64,000 nucleotides of DNA, taken from assembly GCA_015501055.1 (NCBI GenBank), contig JADNYV010000025.1, positions 248,001 to 312,000 on the forward strand, in the 5' to 3' direction. Numbering within the stretch: the first letter of the stretch is position 1; every line of letters starts with the position of its first letter. The notes under the pieces are model-generated. The model was not told the origin of the DNA and did not search any database. It worked only from the letters and a program-made list of their open reading frames with translations. A program made the position numbers and the translations under genes. This document shows positions 34,238 through 46,200 of the stretch, piece after piece. Source of the DNA: Mucidula mucida (taxonomy: Eukaryota > Basidiomycota > Agaricomycetes > Agaricales > Physalacriaceae).

Positions 34238-35515
34238 ATGTATCCGCTGTTTTCCCTTCTCCCATTTCTTCTGCTTGTCGCAGCCAAAGGCGATGATCCT
34301 TGCACGTTGACGACATCCGACGGTGCCTTCTACGATCTGAGCTCGTTACGGGCGAGGTAAGCTACTGGCGCCTACGAGAATGAACGTGGTGCGACGACCC
34401 CAACAGCAAGGACTATTCTATTCCCACCTCTTCAAATCCCAAGATCTCCCCGCTCCTCCTCAATGTCTGTAAACCCGTCGTCAGCGAAACCTGGGATCTA
34501 GATAATCCGTCTAAAGTCGGTGGCTACATTCGGAGAGCTCATGGCGATTTGCTGTTGGGTGCGTTCTTTCCAGTTTTGGCATCACAAGGTGGCTGACGAG
34601 CGTTGATAGACAGCCCAACACGACGCTCACATATGCAGCTGGATCTGTTCAACTATACATGCTTGGCGGGTCGACGTGTCCTAGCGGTAGTGGCCAGGCG
34701 TCCACAATCATTGACTTTGTGTGCGACACCGCCGTGTTTGGTGCTGGGCAACCACGCCTAGTCGCACAGCTGCCCATGGGAGAAGAATCCTGCTCTTTTT
34801 TCGTCGAATGGAGAACACACGTATGTTCACGATCGACTCTGCGATCTTCGCGTTCGCTGATACCTCTCAGGTTGCATGCCCTACCGGCGCGCGTTCTGGC
34901 CCGTGGGGATTCTTTGTCACCCTGATAGTATTGTGAGTATTTCGTCATGCCTTATTGCAATGCACACCATATCTGAATATGGAGTACAGAGGCTTTATTT
35001 TGCTCATGCTCTACCTCACTTTGGGAACCGTTTACAATCGCTTCGTCCTGAATCTTCGTGGTTTTGATCAAATACCTTCCTTTTCTCTCGAAGGTTTCCG
35101 ATATCACGCATCCGAAGCTCTCGATTGGTTCCGGGATACCATGAGTGGTTTGTATGAAGGTGGTCAAGGCGGTCGTTATGAATTACCTAGGACGAACCCC
35201 GTCAGTCACCAAACCGGAGTCGATGGCGGCGAAACTGGAGGCTTCGTGAGGTTAGGACGAAACCGACCTGATGCTCAGCCCTCCACGAATCCCGTCAGCC
35301 ATCAGAGTCAAGTCAATGCTTCTCAGCCTCGGCCGCCATCAACGCCACCGCCACCTTCACCCACAACTACTATTCGACCCGCGCCACCATCAGACAAGGA
35401 GGAAGAGAGACCCTTCATGGTTGGCGACGACGATGATGACGACGGCGAGGTTTCTCCGGTCTCGCTCCCTCATCCAGTTCACCCGCAAAAGCCAGTCCTG
35501 CTGAAGATGGGGTAA
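34238..35515 (+). CDS. MRH-domain type I membrane protein (Atg27/Mrl1-like)
   Basis: Probable sorting receptor or autophagy-trafficking factor of Golgi/endosome. Exons 34238-34356, 34407-34562, 34610-34820, 34871-34932 and 34990-35515 give 357 aa. A signal peptide (MYPLFSLLPFLLLVAAKG) leads into a mannose-6-phosphate-receptor-homology fold: CTLTTSDGAFYDLSSL, ISPLLLNVCKPV, a variable loop, then CPSG, DFVCD and SCSFFVEWRTHVACP, giving the expected disulfide pattern. One TM helix (FVTLIVLGFILLMLYLTLG) precedes GTVYNRFVLNLRGFDQIP, a juxtamembrane motif shared by Atg27-like proteins. The cytosolic tail is proline-rich and acidic, with a duplicated NPVSHQ motif. Choice between Atg27 and Mrl1 is open. 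The intron at 34563 uses donor GTTCTT. Confidence 0.8.
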
Positions 35516-36252
35516 TTCGACTGTGAAAATGATATCTTCAATCTGTACGCCTGGACACATATCGAGTGTTTTTCCTTTCTGTTGTCAACACAGCAATGTC
35601 AAGATTCGTTTGTATCAGGCCTCAGGGAGCTTTGATTCTCGACCGTCTACGGGCTTATCTATCAGCGCTCCTTACGTTAGAACTCCTTAGCCGCACCAGG
35701 CAACATGACTTCGTTCTACTTGCAGATAATACTTTATTTTGTGTTGGACGTTCATTGACTTGGTTCCAGTCCAACCGCTCGTGAAGAAGGTCCAATGTCA
35801 GGAAACAAGATTAGCGGCGAATCAGCGAGAATTTGCTGGAGGGAGGTCATTCCACGGTTGTCTCGGCGTTGTTTCCGCAACTCCAGCTCAGCGCTATTGA
35901 AGGCAAAATTGAAGGGTTGAACTTCTTCTAGTTCCCATCAGTTGTCTCGTGGTCCGCGCGCGGGAAATCAGGACGCACTGGAACATGTCTGTATACACTG
36001 TTCCCGGCGTCGGACCGCTCCAAGCATATCGTTGTTTCTTATGCGCCACCAGGGGTGTATTGACGAAGATAACACTTGCAGGTCAGTGATTCTGGAACTA
36101 ATTATACAACACGCTCGCATGGATCCGAGCATGCTGTTGACTTATCAGCGGAACACCATCATGAGATACGTTATCTTCAGAATTCACTTAAATGTATTGA
36201 CTGCATGGTACAATGTCCTCAGTCGAGGGTTCTTTCCTTCTCTCAGGCAGTG
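35516..36252. other. 737-bp upstream region of the OPT gene
   Basis: 3' flank of the MRH gene and promoter side of the transporter. Short open frames here show no protein-like features. No RNA gene seen. Confidence 0.5.
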
Positions 36253-39200
36253 ATGTCTCTTCCCGCCGACGTTGCGAAAGCGCTTCCCAACGTCGAGAAA
36301 GCCTCGCCTACTCGTAGCAATTCGTACGATGACGAGAAGGCCTCGATGAAGGATAACGACGAGAAGGCTATTCCCGTCAGTAAGACGTGGTTTCCTGGCG
36401 ATGTGTTTGAAGAGGTTCGTGAAATCGACCTTGGCGCTGATGGGAAGGAGAGGCCGATAGGTGATGAATTTACTGAACGAGATATGGCTTCAGTTCGGCT
36501 TACATCCATTCCAGAAACTGCCGAAGACTGGTCGATACGTCTCATTTCATTGGAGGATGACCCGACTCTTCCTGTCTGGACATTCCGCCTCTGGTTCTGC
36601 TCTCTCGGACTCTCATGCTTTGGTGCCGTCCTCAGCCAGATTTTCGTAAGGCTTCCATGCGCATACTTTGGACTAGGGGGCTGACAATAATGAAGGCCTT
36701 CCGTCCACAAACGGTCTACGTCTCTCAGCTTTTCCTGCAGACTGCAGGGTACGGTCTTGGTCGGTTGTTGCAGGAGATCATACCTGGTCCAGGCGCACGG
36801 CTGTCGTTTCTCGAACACCTGATAACGCATTCTGGCGATTCATGAACCCTGGACCGTTCAACATCAAGGAGCATGTTGGCACTTTGATTATGTCGGCAGC
36901 CGCCACGCACGGGGCGCTCGCCATTAGCATTTTCACGGCTGATGATCTGTTCTATGGGTTCCAGCCTAATCCTGCGATCGCGATATTCACGCTGTTGGGT
37001 AGTCAGCTGCTCGGGTATGGCCTTGGTGGTATGCCTATCATATGCTCCCATAACGAGACGCTAATAAGACTGCCAGGCATGATGCGCTCTTTCTTGGTTT
37101 ACCCAACCTATATCGTGTTCCCTAACGTCATGCCCGCCGTTCAGATGTTCGACGTTCTTCACCGCAGCACCGACAACTTTCTGCAAAAGAAGCGAATCAA
37201 GTTCTTCTGGGTTCTCTTCGTGGGCATCTGTGAGTACTCGTACGCGATTGGAGAGTCGTGAAGCTCAACATCTCTTCAGTCTTCTGGGAGTGGATACCGG
37301 AGTACATCGCGCCCTTGATGACCGGATTCTCTATCTTCTGTCTCGCGCGAAGGGATAGCGCTTGGGTCACGCGTATATTCGGTGGCGCGGCTGGTAATGA
37401 AGGTCTAGGCCTCTTCTCTCTATGCTTCGACTGGAATTACATTGGTTCCGGAGGATCGGCCTATGGCGCGCTCTTTCAGCCTTTACACACTCAACTGTCT
37501 TGTATGTCGGCGTCCTGATTTGCATGTAGGTCATCTCGTTATCATTATGTGACTGTCCATCTAATCTCGTTCACACCAGCTTGAGCTTTGCCGGTGTGTA
37601 TGCCAACAATGTATGGAATGCGCAGACCTTCCCATTCCTTTCTCAGGTAAGTGACAAGGCGTACATTACAGATTTGAGCATCTCACGCCCGCTGCCCCAG
37701 CTCCTTTTCTACCCAAATGGAACAGAATATGATCAGACGCTCATTTTGAATGATGATTATACCGTCAATGCCACGAAATTGGCTGAGCAGGGACTTCCGT
37801 GGTTCGCGTCGACCCAGGTTGTGGCCAAAATTGGCTCCAGTCTGGCTTTTGGGCGACCGTCACGCACATGATTATCTGGAACGGGAAACAAGTGTGGGAC
37901 TCGATCAAGACTGCCAGGACAGGTGGTGTCCAGGATGGTGTGTGGCGCAGTTTCATGTCCGGACTTTCACATGTCTAATGACTTGCAGCGCACTACGAGA
38001 AAATGAAGGTCTACAAGGAAGTCCCTATGTGGTGGTATATACTCATGTTCGTGGCATCCATCGCGATGGCATTGGCGACCAATTATACTGGAGAAGCCCA
38101 ACTCCCTTGGTATGTTCTCCGTTGTCTTGTTGTCTTCCTCTCAACTTCCTCCAGGTGGGCATTCTTCATCGCTGTGGGATTTTCCGCCATCTTTTTACCT
38201 ATCATTTCGACTCTATATGCCATTTTATGGTGAGTCACGAACCGAAAACACCGACGAGCGCTCAATGCTGTACGCTAGTTACGTTCCAGGAACTGAGGAC
38301 ATTGCACAAGTAATTCGCTTGTATGCTTCCACGGACAACAAACAGCTCATTGTTTTTTACAGATGCTCGGCGCTGCGCTCGTTCCTGGCAAACCTCATGC
38401 GAACATGTACTTCACGATGGTATGAGCCGAATCTACATGGCACACGAGACTCTCTTATCTCATCTGAATTCAGTATGCGTACAACAGTACCGAACAAGGC
38501 CGGTCTATGACCCGTGACCTGAAGATTGGCCAATACACCAAGCTTCCGCCGCGCGTTACCTTCACCATGTACGTTGCTTCGGGCGGCCCTGTCGAGCGTA
38601 TCTTATGAGTTTTTCTGTTAGGCAATGCCTTGGTGCAGTCGTAGGAGCGGTTCTCAACTACGTGATCATGAAGATCGTCGTCTCGGCCAATCGTGATATT
38701 TTGCTTAGCGTGCAAGGAACGAATGTCTGGTCCGGCGCCAGCGTGCAGTCATTCAACAGGTCCGTCGTGCATTCAATGGGATCTCTTTCACCACTAATAC
38801 TGCGACTGTAGCAATGCCGTGACCTGGGGTGGTTTGGCGCGCGAATTATACAGTCCATCTGGACGATATGGAGTACGTTCAATTTAGACACTGACCAGAC
38901 GGTTGCTTATGGAACCTACAGATAATCCCGATGTCCATCCTCATCGGGCTGCGGTCCCCATCCCGTTCTGGCTCCTCCACCGCAAGTATCCCAACGGACA
39001 CTTTGACAAGGTCATCACGCCCATGATCTGCACTCAGATCGGGTACATGTCTGGAGGCATCAACTCGTCCATCTTTGGGACGTTTATCCTGTGCTGCATC
39101 AGTCAGTTCTGGATCAGGAAATACCATCCCGGCTGGTTCAGAAAGTATAATTTCTTGATGTCTGCTGCGCTGGACGGTGGTACCGAAGTTATGGTGTTTG

Positions 39201-39361
39201 TTTATAGTTTTGCTGTGGGTTGTTTCATTTCTGCTGCTCCGGCTCTGGATTGAATTGATCGTTATGACTAGGTCGGAGGTGCTGGAGGACGAGTTGTGAA
39301 CATGCCCACTTGGGCACTCAATCCTACTGGGAATCCCGACTACTGTAAGAGATTGACGTGA
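36253..39361 (+). CDS. Oligopeptide transporter (OPT family) with four apparent single-base frame breaks
   Basis: Proton-coupled importer of small peptides at the plasma membrane. Fifteen exons: 36253-36645, 36696-37028, 37077-37229, 37280-37525, 37580-37646, 37701-37937, 37989-38109, 38155-38229, 38279-38309, 38363-38419, 38474-38568, 38622-38759, 38812-38872, 38922-39214, 39272-39361; about 797 aa. Family motifs: AFRPQTVYVSQLF, the NPGPFNIKEH signature, NNVWNAQTFPFLSQ, WYILMFVASIAMALATNY, FLPIISTLYAIL, and GTFILCCISQFWIRKYHPG. Frame is lost at about 36799 (CGG), 37500 (CTT), 37851 (TTTGGG) and 38950 (CTGCGG). Each time one base is missing, and restoring one base makes the exon length agree with both flanking splice phases. 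Either a young pseudogene or assembly errors. Confidence 0.88.
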
Positions 39362-39594
39362 GGCTTAGCGCTCAAGACCGGTAGTTCTGTAGAATGTATA
39401 AGTATTGAAAACATAGGATTTTCTGGGGGTGAATACGATTCACCAAGCTGTATTACTGCATGTGCAAACTTTGAGATGCTTGATTGATTACTGTTAACTT
39501 CGTGCCCAAAATGTATGACTGAGACGTCCTTCATGTACTCATCTCGTCGAGGTGATAAAAATCAGAAGGAGAAAGGACTCTTCTGCCAAGAAAA

Positions 39595-39702
39595 GGGCTC
39601 AACCGGGAATTGAACCCGGGACCTCCTGCAAATGAATGCTTACTCGATTAAGCATTGGCTTTAACACCCGAAGCAGGAATCATGCTACTAGACCATTGAG
39701 CC
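39595..39702 (-). tRNA. tRNA-Pro(CGG) with intron
   Basis: Read on the minus strand: acceptor stem GGCTCAA pairs with TTGAGCC. D-arm is GTCTAGTAGCATGAT, anticodon stem CCTGC/GCAGG with loop TTCGGGT (anticodon CGG), and T-arm CCGGG-TTCAATT-CCCGG, with discriminator C. An intron of about 35 nt lies just 3' of the anticodon. The A and B boxes fit consensus. It lies between the OPT gene and CLPTM1. Confidence 0.93.
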
Positions 39703-40033
39703 GTGTTTGAGACACTTGTGGCGCAATTAATTCCCTGGCATTCACGGCCAATTGTGGCTCTGATCATGCTACTCTTGTTTCATGGTCACCTTTTAGTACG
39801 AATCAGCGGCAGTCAGCAGTTTTATCGAATAGCATGATGCTGTACTTGAGAATCAGATACATAAAATGGAGTGTGCCTATGTCAAAGCATTCGGCCGCCG
39901 ATCGAGGTTTTTTCAGTATTGTACCCATCCTGTTGAAAGCCGCATGAAAGTAAGCAGTCCCAAAGCTAAAGAAAGCGTAAGGACTCACTTCGAATCAGAA
40001 TATAGAAAAAAATGCAAAGTTCATCCTTACGAT
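39703..40033. other. Intergenic region downstream of tRNA-Pro
   Basis: No coding continuity and no recognised element. Confidence 0.5.
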
Positions 40034-40112
40034 GACTACCGCAGGTCTCAAACCTGCAATCTTCACCTCCCTAGTAATAGTAGTCAGATGCGATCCATTT
40101 CGCCAGGCAGCC
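40034..40112 (-). pseudogene. tRNA-like sequence, possible decayed tRNA-Arg
   Basis: Minus strand: 5' GGCTGCC can pair with 3' GGTAGTC (with two G-T wobbles). D-stem GCGA/TCGC encloses AATGGA, and T-arm GCAGG-TTTGAGA-CCTGC is perfect. The A box (TGGCGAAATGG) is good. The anticodon arm is oversized (32 nt between the D and T arms) and gives no proper 5-bp stem with a 7-nt loop. It is either an unusual intron-containing gene or a relic. Confidence 0.4.
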
Positions 40113-40186
40113 ATGTAAAGCGCTGGAAATGTAGAATTGACCTACCCAGAGGGTAACAGTGTTATTCCTTAATCATCTCATCTAAG

Positions 40187-40305
40187 CCGCGCTTCTGTGG
40201 CTTAGATTTGAGGAGACCAAGACGGAGAAGGAAACTGTAAAAACCAAGGAACCCGCCAAGCGAAGGAAGACGTCTCATTTTCAGTTTTGTAGTGTGCTTC
40301 GTTTA
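40187..40305 (+). pseudogene. Displaced fragment of the ISWI 3' end
   Basis: From about 40210, the plus strand resembles the last coding exon and 3' flank of the ISWI gene (minus strand 43376-43250): GAGGAGACC, ACGGAGAAG, CCCGCCAAGCGAAGG, AAGACGT and TTTTGTAGTGT recur in the same order. It would encode EETKTEKETVKTKEPAKRRK. Immediately upstream, CCGCGCTTCTGTGG (40187-40200) is the exact reverse complement of the start of that ISWI exon. No other part of an ISWI gene is present, so it is non-functional. Confidence 0.75.
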
Positions 40306-40526
40306 TTATTTCTGTGAATGACCTGTAATTTCCACCTTCGAAGCGGCCTCCAGGTGTAGCAGACGATGGAGCAAGTCCGCGATCGACGTAACTTGAAGCT
40401 CTTCAACCATATTTACCCAGTAGGGCGCGGTCGACAAGACTAGTGCCAATCGTCGACTCCATCCAAGATTTTCATTAATCCAATTAAGCAGTATGGATCA
40501 ATAAACGCAGCAGTCCAAGACCCGGC

Positions 40527-42904
40527 TCATCTCTTCTTCTTGGACTCGGTCTCTCCTGCCTTATCCGCATCCTGCGCCATAACCTGACCGTACTCGTTAA
40601 CCCGTTTGGGGTCAATCCTATATATCCAGCGCTGGAGATCGAATATTGAGGATTACACAAGAGCAAGAGAATAAACACCCACCTGGTACAGGAAAATGAC
40701 AAACACCACGTCATCACGGAAACATGCTAGCCTATGGAGAAACGGCATTTTGATGCAGAACGCAAACAAGTCGTCCACGACCGTCGACAGCGACTTGTAT
40801 ATCATGGCCTTCATCGGCATATGCGCTACGCTCTAAGCAGACACTTGCATCAGCATTGCTGCTGAAAGGGGACACAAAAATTCCCACCTTGAGCTTGTAG
40901 TTGATGATTAGCTGTGGTACCAGTTGCGCCTGAACCTATCAGTTTAACCGGAACAAGTAGCCGACGTGACGCTCACGAATCCGAACATGTACACAAACGA
41001 CGTTAACGTCGAGATGATAAAGCTGTACCACCCGCGATGGCTCTCGTACACCAGCGAGTACACAGTGTACCCAGCGAGCAGTGGGATCGCCGCGTACGAC
41101 ACATATCGGAAGGCAAGCTTGTCGTACTCTTGTGTTTTCTTTTCGTCCTCGCTGAGCACATGTTTGTCTTTAATGTCTATCTTGTATGGAAGCAGCGTTC
41201 CAGTGGAGGGTACGATGGATATGTCGACGGCTTTTGTAATCTATCAAACATGATTCAATTCTTGCGCGGTGAAGGTGTTTATAAAACGTACTTTCCACGC
41301 CTCGATGAGTACACCCATTCCCGACCCGAAAAGGATCATCCAACTCGTGTTATCGTTGTTGTCAATGAGGTAAAGAAGCACCACAATCTGAACAAACACG
41401 TTCGTCACGATCGTGCGTACTGACACGCCAACCATCTCCTTCTTCTCTCGCCAGTGGGACACGTCGCTCTTGAAAGCGAGCATCTCGAAGCTTGGAGGTG
41501 ATCAGCACACAGAATACGAATAAAAAGAGGGCTTACACAACATGCAACATGCTAACCAAACCTGTGAGGCCCAAGAACCACGGATTCGTCTCCAAAAGCA
41601 TGCGTTTAATTTCGTCCATTTCTGCAACACCTGCGCCGCCCTGCTGTTTCGCCGCCTCCTTGAACCCATGGGTCATGGAGGCAAATAGCTGGAACTTCAT
41701 GTACGACATGGGCTGGAAAGTGAACGTCACAGGAAGGACGGTCGTGGACGTGTTGACCTCGACATAATGAGAGCGCAAGTGCCAGAACTCGTTTGGAAAG
41801 AGAATGGGCTTGTAAGAGCCGATAGTGCCTGTGGCGTCACGCACACCATTGATGAGGTGAACATCTATAACGAATTAGTATGGAAAAGAAAAGGAACAGA
41901 TAGCTACTTACGTTCGAGGATGGGCGGTGGTAGCGAGGCGTACGGAACAGGACTTGCGTCGGAGACAAGAGCAAGGGTGATGTTCTACATGGATGGTGAG
42001 GTACAGCTTGGATCGTAACGCGTAAGTACGCACACTGTGCCAGTGGGGCATGAGAACGTCGGCCTCCTCCTCTTCTTCTTCGTCTCCGATGCTAGCGCCT
42101 TGGGACAGAAGATTCTTTGCCTTGCGTACCTTTTCACGTGGCAGGTAAGGCGTGAGCACTGCACATATCGCGTCAGTCAGAGGCCGAACTTTCAGTGCAA
42201 CACGTACGTTTGCGGATGAAGTGTATATCGTCTGGCTTGAAGGATGGGCTGCTACGATCGAGCGACGCTCCGTTCCGGAGAAGGAATATATCAGCGTATA
42301 ATGATCCGTTGTGTTTGACGCTCTGTAGGCCTTTCAGTAAGCATCCATCTAGCATACCAGATAGCATACCTCTGGAAAGTCGACGTTGTATTCAACACTC
42401 CGCGTGTCTTTGTAGTCTCCATATGTCAAGCCGTCCCAGACGAAGTGCGGGAGGCCGCCTTCTTTGAGGTTGGCGAGGTCCGGACGCGGGGAGGTAGTGA
42501 GATAGACATGCATCGACAAGGCGTCACCCAGCGGCCATGCTGAAGTAGCTTGTTTCGGCGGCAGCGACCATGGGTCAATGGTCTCTGTGTTTGTCGTTCC
42601 CGGAGGTTGCGTGGACATCGTAGTGGCATCTGGTGTCACCGCGGCTTTAGGCGCGAAAAATCTGGTGGCTGCACAATACAATGAGTGATGTGAGAGACCA
42701 ACATTTCGAGTCTCGACGTACCCAGTTGAGAGATGGCCCAGAACATGAATATTTGCTGCGTCGGTGTCAACATTGAGTATCATAATGGATGCATATACAT
42801 ACCTGAGCAATCCCCATGAACCGACGCACGCCACCTTGCTCCTCAGCTTCGGGTCCCGGTGCATTTCCGCCTGGAGCAGGCGCGGGAGCGGCGGGTGTAG
42901 ACAT
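40527..42904 (-). CDS. CLPTM1 family membrane protein
   Basis: Conserved multi-pass membrane protein; human relatives retain GABA-A receptors in the ER or scramble glucosaminyl-PI. Twelve exons (minus): 42803-42904, 42722-42755, 42370-42668, 42208-42322, 42034-42158, 41912-41984, 41537-41864, 41292-41490, 40977-41240, 40888-40935, 40683-40832, 40527-40631; 613 aa. Motifs: GGVRRFMGIAQ-QIFMFWAISQL, NNTETIDPWSLPPKQ-like lumenal domain, GSLYADIFL, PHWHSNITLALV, FLGLTGLVSMLHVVFEMLAF, then GMGVLIEAWKITKAVDI, YAAIPLLAGYTVYSLVY, FVQAQLVPQLIINYKLKSV, PMKAMIYKSLSTVVDDLFAF and YQRWIYRIDPKRVNEYG. The KKKR C-terminus resembles an ER-retrieval signal. Complete and unbroken. Confidence 0.95.
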
Positions 42905-43294
42905 TGTCGTTCCAACAAGTCTAAGGAAGAAAGCACATCAATCGTTTTCGTCATCATCAAAGTTCCCGATCACGCCTGACTTGGATTGTTACTTTCTTAA
43001 CAGACGCATGGACGCCTAGCGTAATAGAAGCGCGTCCGTCTACTAAACTTGAATGATTCCATGTGCCTTTTTGGAATGTCGTAGAGTCTCAAATCAGTCT
43101 AGCATACCCTCCCTACTGATATTGTCGACCACGCGCAGCTGCTGTTGTCGAAGTTGCGTCTATCGATCTCGAGTGCACGCCCCATGTTCTAATCAAGCTC
43201 TACTGAAGGCGCCTCTTCAAAAATGGATATTACGGGCTCATTTCCCCAAAATAACAACAAAATACACTACAAAATGGACAAAAAGATGGACAAA
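42905..43294. other. Upstream region of CLPTM1 / 3' flank of ISWI
   Basis: About 390 bp. Serves as the promoter side of CLPTM1, with the ISWI 3' flank at the far end. No separate gene. Confidence 0.5.
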
Positions 43295-46200
43295 CTACGT
43301 CTTCCTTCTCTTAGCGGGTTTCTTGGGTTTTACCAGTCTCCTTCTTCTCCGACTTTGTCTCCTCTATACCGCGCTTCTGTGGCCTGATTGAGAAGATGAT
43401 CAAAGTAGAACAGAAAGTACCCATACCTTGCCCTTGGGCGCTGTTAGCGCCTCCTGCTCCGCCGCCTCCTTCTCAAGCATGCCCAAGAGAGTATGACATC
43501 GCCGCTGCAACTCCTGCGGTGACCGACTCTTCAAGAACCAATCGAATCGGAAAACAGGAAACTCGGAAACATCTCTCTTGATCTTCTCGTACACTCCTCC
43601 GTGCGCATCCCGTAGTGATTCAATCGGCAGAGCAAATACCTATCCTCCTCTTCACTGAAGACTTTGGTCTTCGTCGGGGGATAGCTCAACTCAAGCTCCT
43701 GCATTGGATAGCGAACAGATTTGATCTTGGCCTCGAGGAGATTCTCAAGAGACTCCAGTTTGTCGCGCTTAGCCTCGCCTTCAGCAATTCTCGCCTCGAT
43801 TCTTGAGTGGTCTAGGAAGTGTTCGGTAAGCAAATACTTTCAGCCTCGCGCTCTTAAGACTTGCCGGAGAGTGTCTTCCATTTCTTCTCAAACACCTTGT
43901 AGTACTTGGCGACTTCCTCCGGAGTTTTATCCTGAACGTCAAGGGCGTATACTGCAGGATCCTGCCCCCTACATAGAGTTAGTATGAGTTACCACAAAGC
44001 CAAACAGAAGACTTACCATCCATAGTTCTCCAATGCCTTGATAAACTGCTGGTATTCTCGTCGTCCCCAGTCCGGGAATCCTTGCGATATGTACACTTCC
44101 TTTTGTGCGAGTTCTTCTTCGGTGAGCGGCTCAGCTAACATATTGATAAGTGAAAATGTTCAGCTTCGCATAAAAGAAGTGTACCTGTGTCAATGAAGTT
44201 CTGGGCTCTAATCGCTCCTCTTCAAGCTTTTCTGGAGTATCATCATCCCCTGCTGCTTCCCGCACTGTAGCAGTGATACTGTTGAGGCGCTGCGAATATC
44301 TGTCTCAGGAGCTGACATAAGCTATGGACCGCTAACATACTTTGTGCACCGCAAGCTCGCGCTCTTGTAACGCTGCCAACTGAGGAGGATAAAACTGGAA
44401 ATCTTGACTGAAAGCTCAATTAGTTTCGTAGGTTACTCAGAAGATCGAGTAACTTGCATAACGGTCTGTTTCGGGGCGCGCGGCAACTTGGGTCCCTTGT
44501 CAGGCTTCGGAGGGCCACCGCGAAGTGTATCCTTGAAGTAGCCGTTGACGTTATAGTTGGTCTTGCGTTCGCGTTTTGAGAGTGAATTTAGTAGGCTCAA
44601 GCCTAACGTTTGACGTTGCTGACGACGCAATCAGGCAAAAGGCGGGGCAAAAGAAGGTGCACTCACACCATTCCGGAAGTCTTCTCCCTCCCATTGTTGA
44701 ACAGATGCTTCAGATTTGAAGTTACTCAGATCCTCCAGATTGAGCGTCTCGTATTTGCTATTCAGCTCCATCGTGCGTTCCTCGCCGCGTTGAATGATCT
44801 CGTCGATATCATCGTTGAAAAGAGTTCTATAAACACAGTTGAAACAAAAAGGTATAAGCAACGATGTTTGTGCACCCACGCGTCGTCCGCTGAAGCGTTG
44901 ATGATCTTGTCGGCACCATGAGTGATCATTTCAAGGAGTTCGTCCTTGTTGGCCGCTGACCGTTGTTCAGTATCTGATGCTCTAGATCCCAGAAACACTG
45001 ACCTTTCGACTGTTGTGTACGACCTTGCTGGATAACGAGCTGATCAAGGCGCAGTTTCTGTGCTGCACGCTCTAGCATACGCTCCTCCACGCTACCTCGG
45101 TGATAAACCGGAAGACATATACTTGCTTAGTCTGTCCTATTCGATGAGCTCGATCCATGGCCTGCAAATCTGCCTGAGGATTCCTACGGAACCGCATCAT
45201 GTACGTTCAATCAGAGACTGCAGAATCAAACGAACCAGTCACTGTCATATAAGACGACGATGTCGGCAGATGTCAAGTTGATTCCCAACCCGCCAGCACG
45301 CGTAGTGAGTAAGAATATGAACTTCTCGCTCCCTGGCTTATTGTACTCGTCAATGGCATTCACGCGATCCTCGTGTGCTGTATTTCCGTCGATGCGACAA
45401 TATTCTAGGGGAAAGCTTAGAGGAGGAAACCGGGCTCAAGTTTGAATGCGTACCGTACTCGCGGAAGTGACAGTAATCTTCTAGAATGTCGAGTACGCGG
45501 CTCATTTGGCTAAATATGAGGACTCGCGATCCCTTGGCCTTCATGGACTTGAGAAGCTTATCCAAAATGATCATCTTTCCGGCATTTTCAACGAGATGCT
45601 CGTCTGTTGTATACGGAGGCCCAGGTTCCTGAAGAGATGATCAGAATGAGGACCGTACGAGGTGGTTGAAACTTACGGCCCCGTCGAACAGATAAGGATG
45701 ACACGTCACTTTGCGAAGCTGCAGTGGAGGTCAACACAAACGTTCCTATGAAGGAGCAAGAACCTCAGACCTGCATAACCATGTTCATCAGTCTAGTCTT
45801 TCCTTCCTTCTTGCCCGTTAGGCCTAGAGAAACAGTTATGCACAATGCAGACTCAGAGTAGCGCTCATCATACCATTGACGGCATCAATATCTTTCTCCA
45901 AGACGGATCTATACCACTTGCGTTGCATGTCCGTGAGTCCGACGTATATATTGATCTCCTTCTCTGTGAGGAGTAAGACGCGACAATTCTTGGACTATGT
46001 GTACGCTTACTGGGTAGTAAATTCTTTTCGACGTCGGCCTTGACTCGACGTAAGAGGAAGGGCCGTAGGATCTTGTGAAGAGCCTCGACAACCTTTTTGC
46101 TCTTCTCTTCCTCCTCCTCAGAGCTATCTGCGTCCTTGTGAAGAAAGCTATCGAGATCACCATACTCAACAAAGATTTCCGGACAGATGAAGTTCAAAAG

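Noticed and set aside
36780..38960. Programmed ribosomal frameshifting in the OPT gene
   Set aside because: Four sites, none with a slippery heptamer plus structure, and the same type of break occurs in unrelated genes.
44403..44453. Novel intron class in ISWI because phases disagree
   Set aside because: One missing base at the donor (AAG before GTTACT) explains it, in line with other single-base breaks in the same gene.
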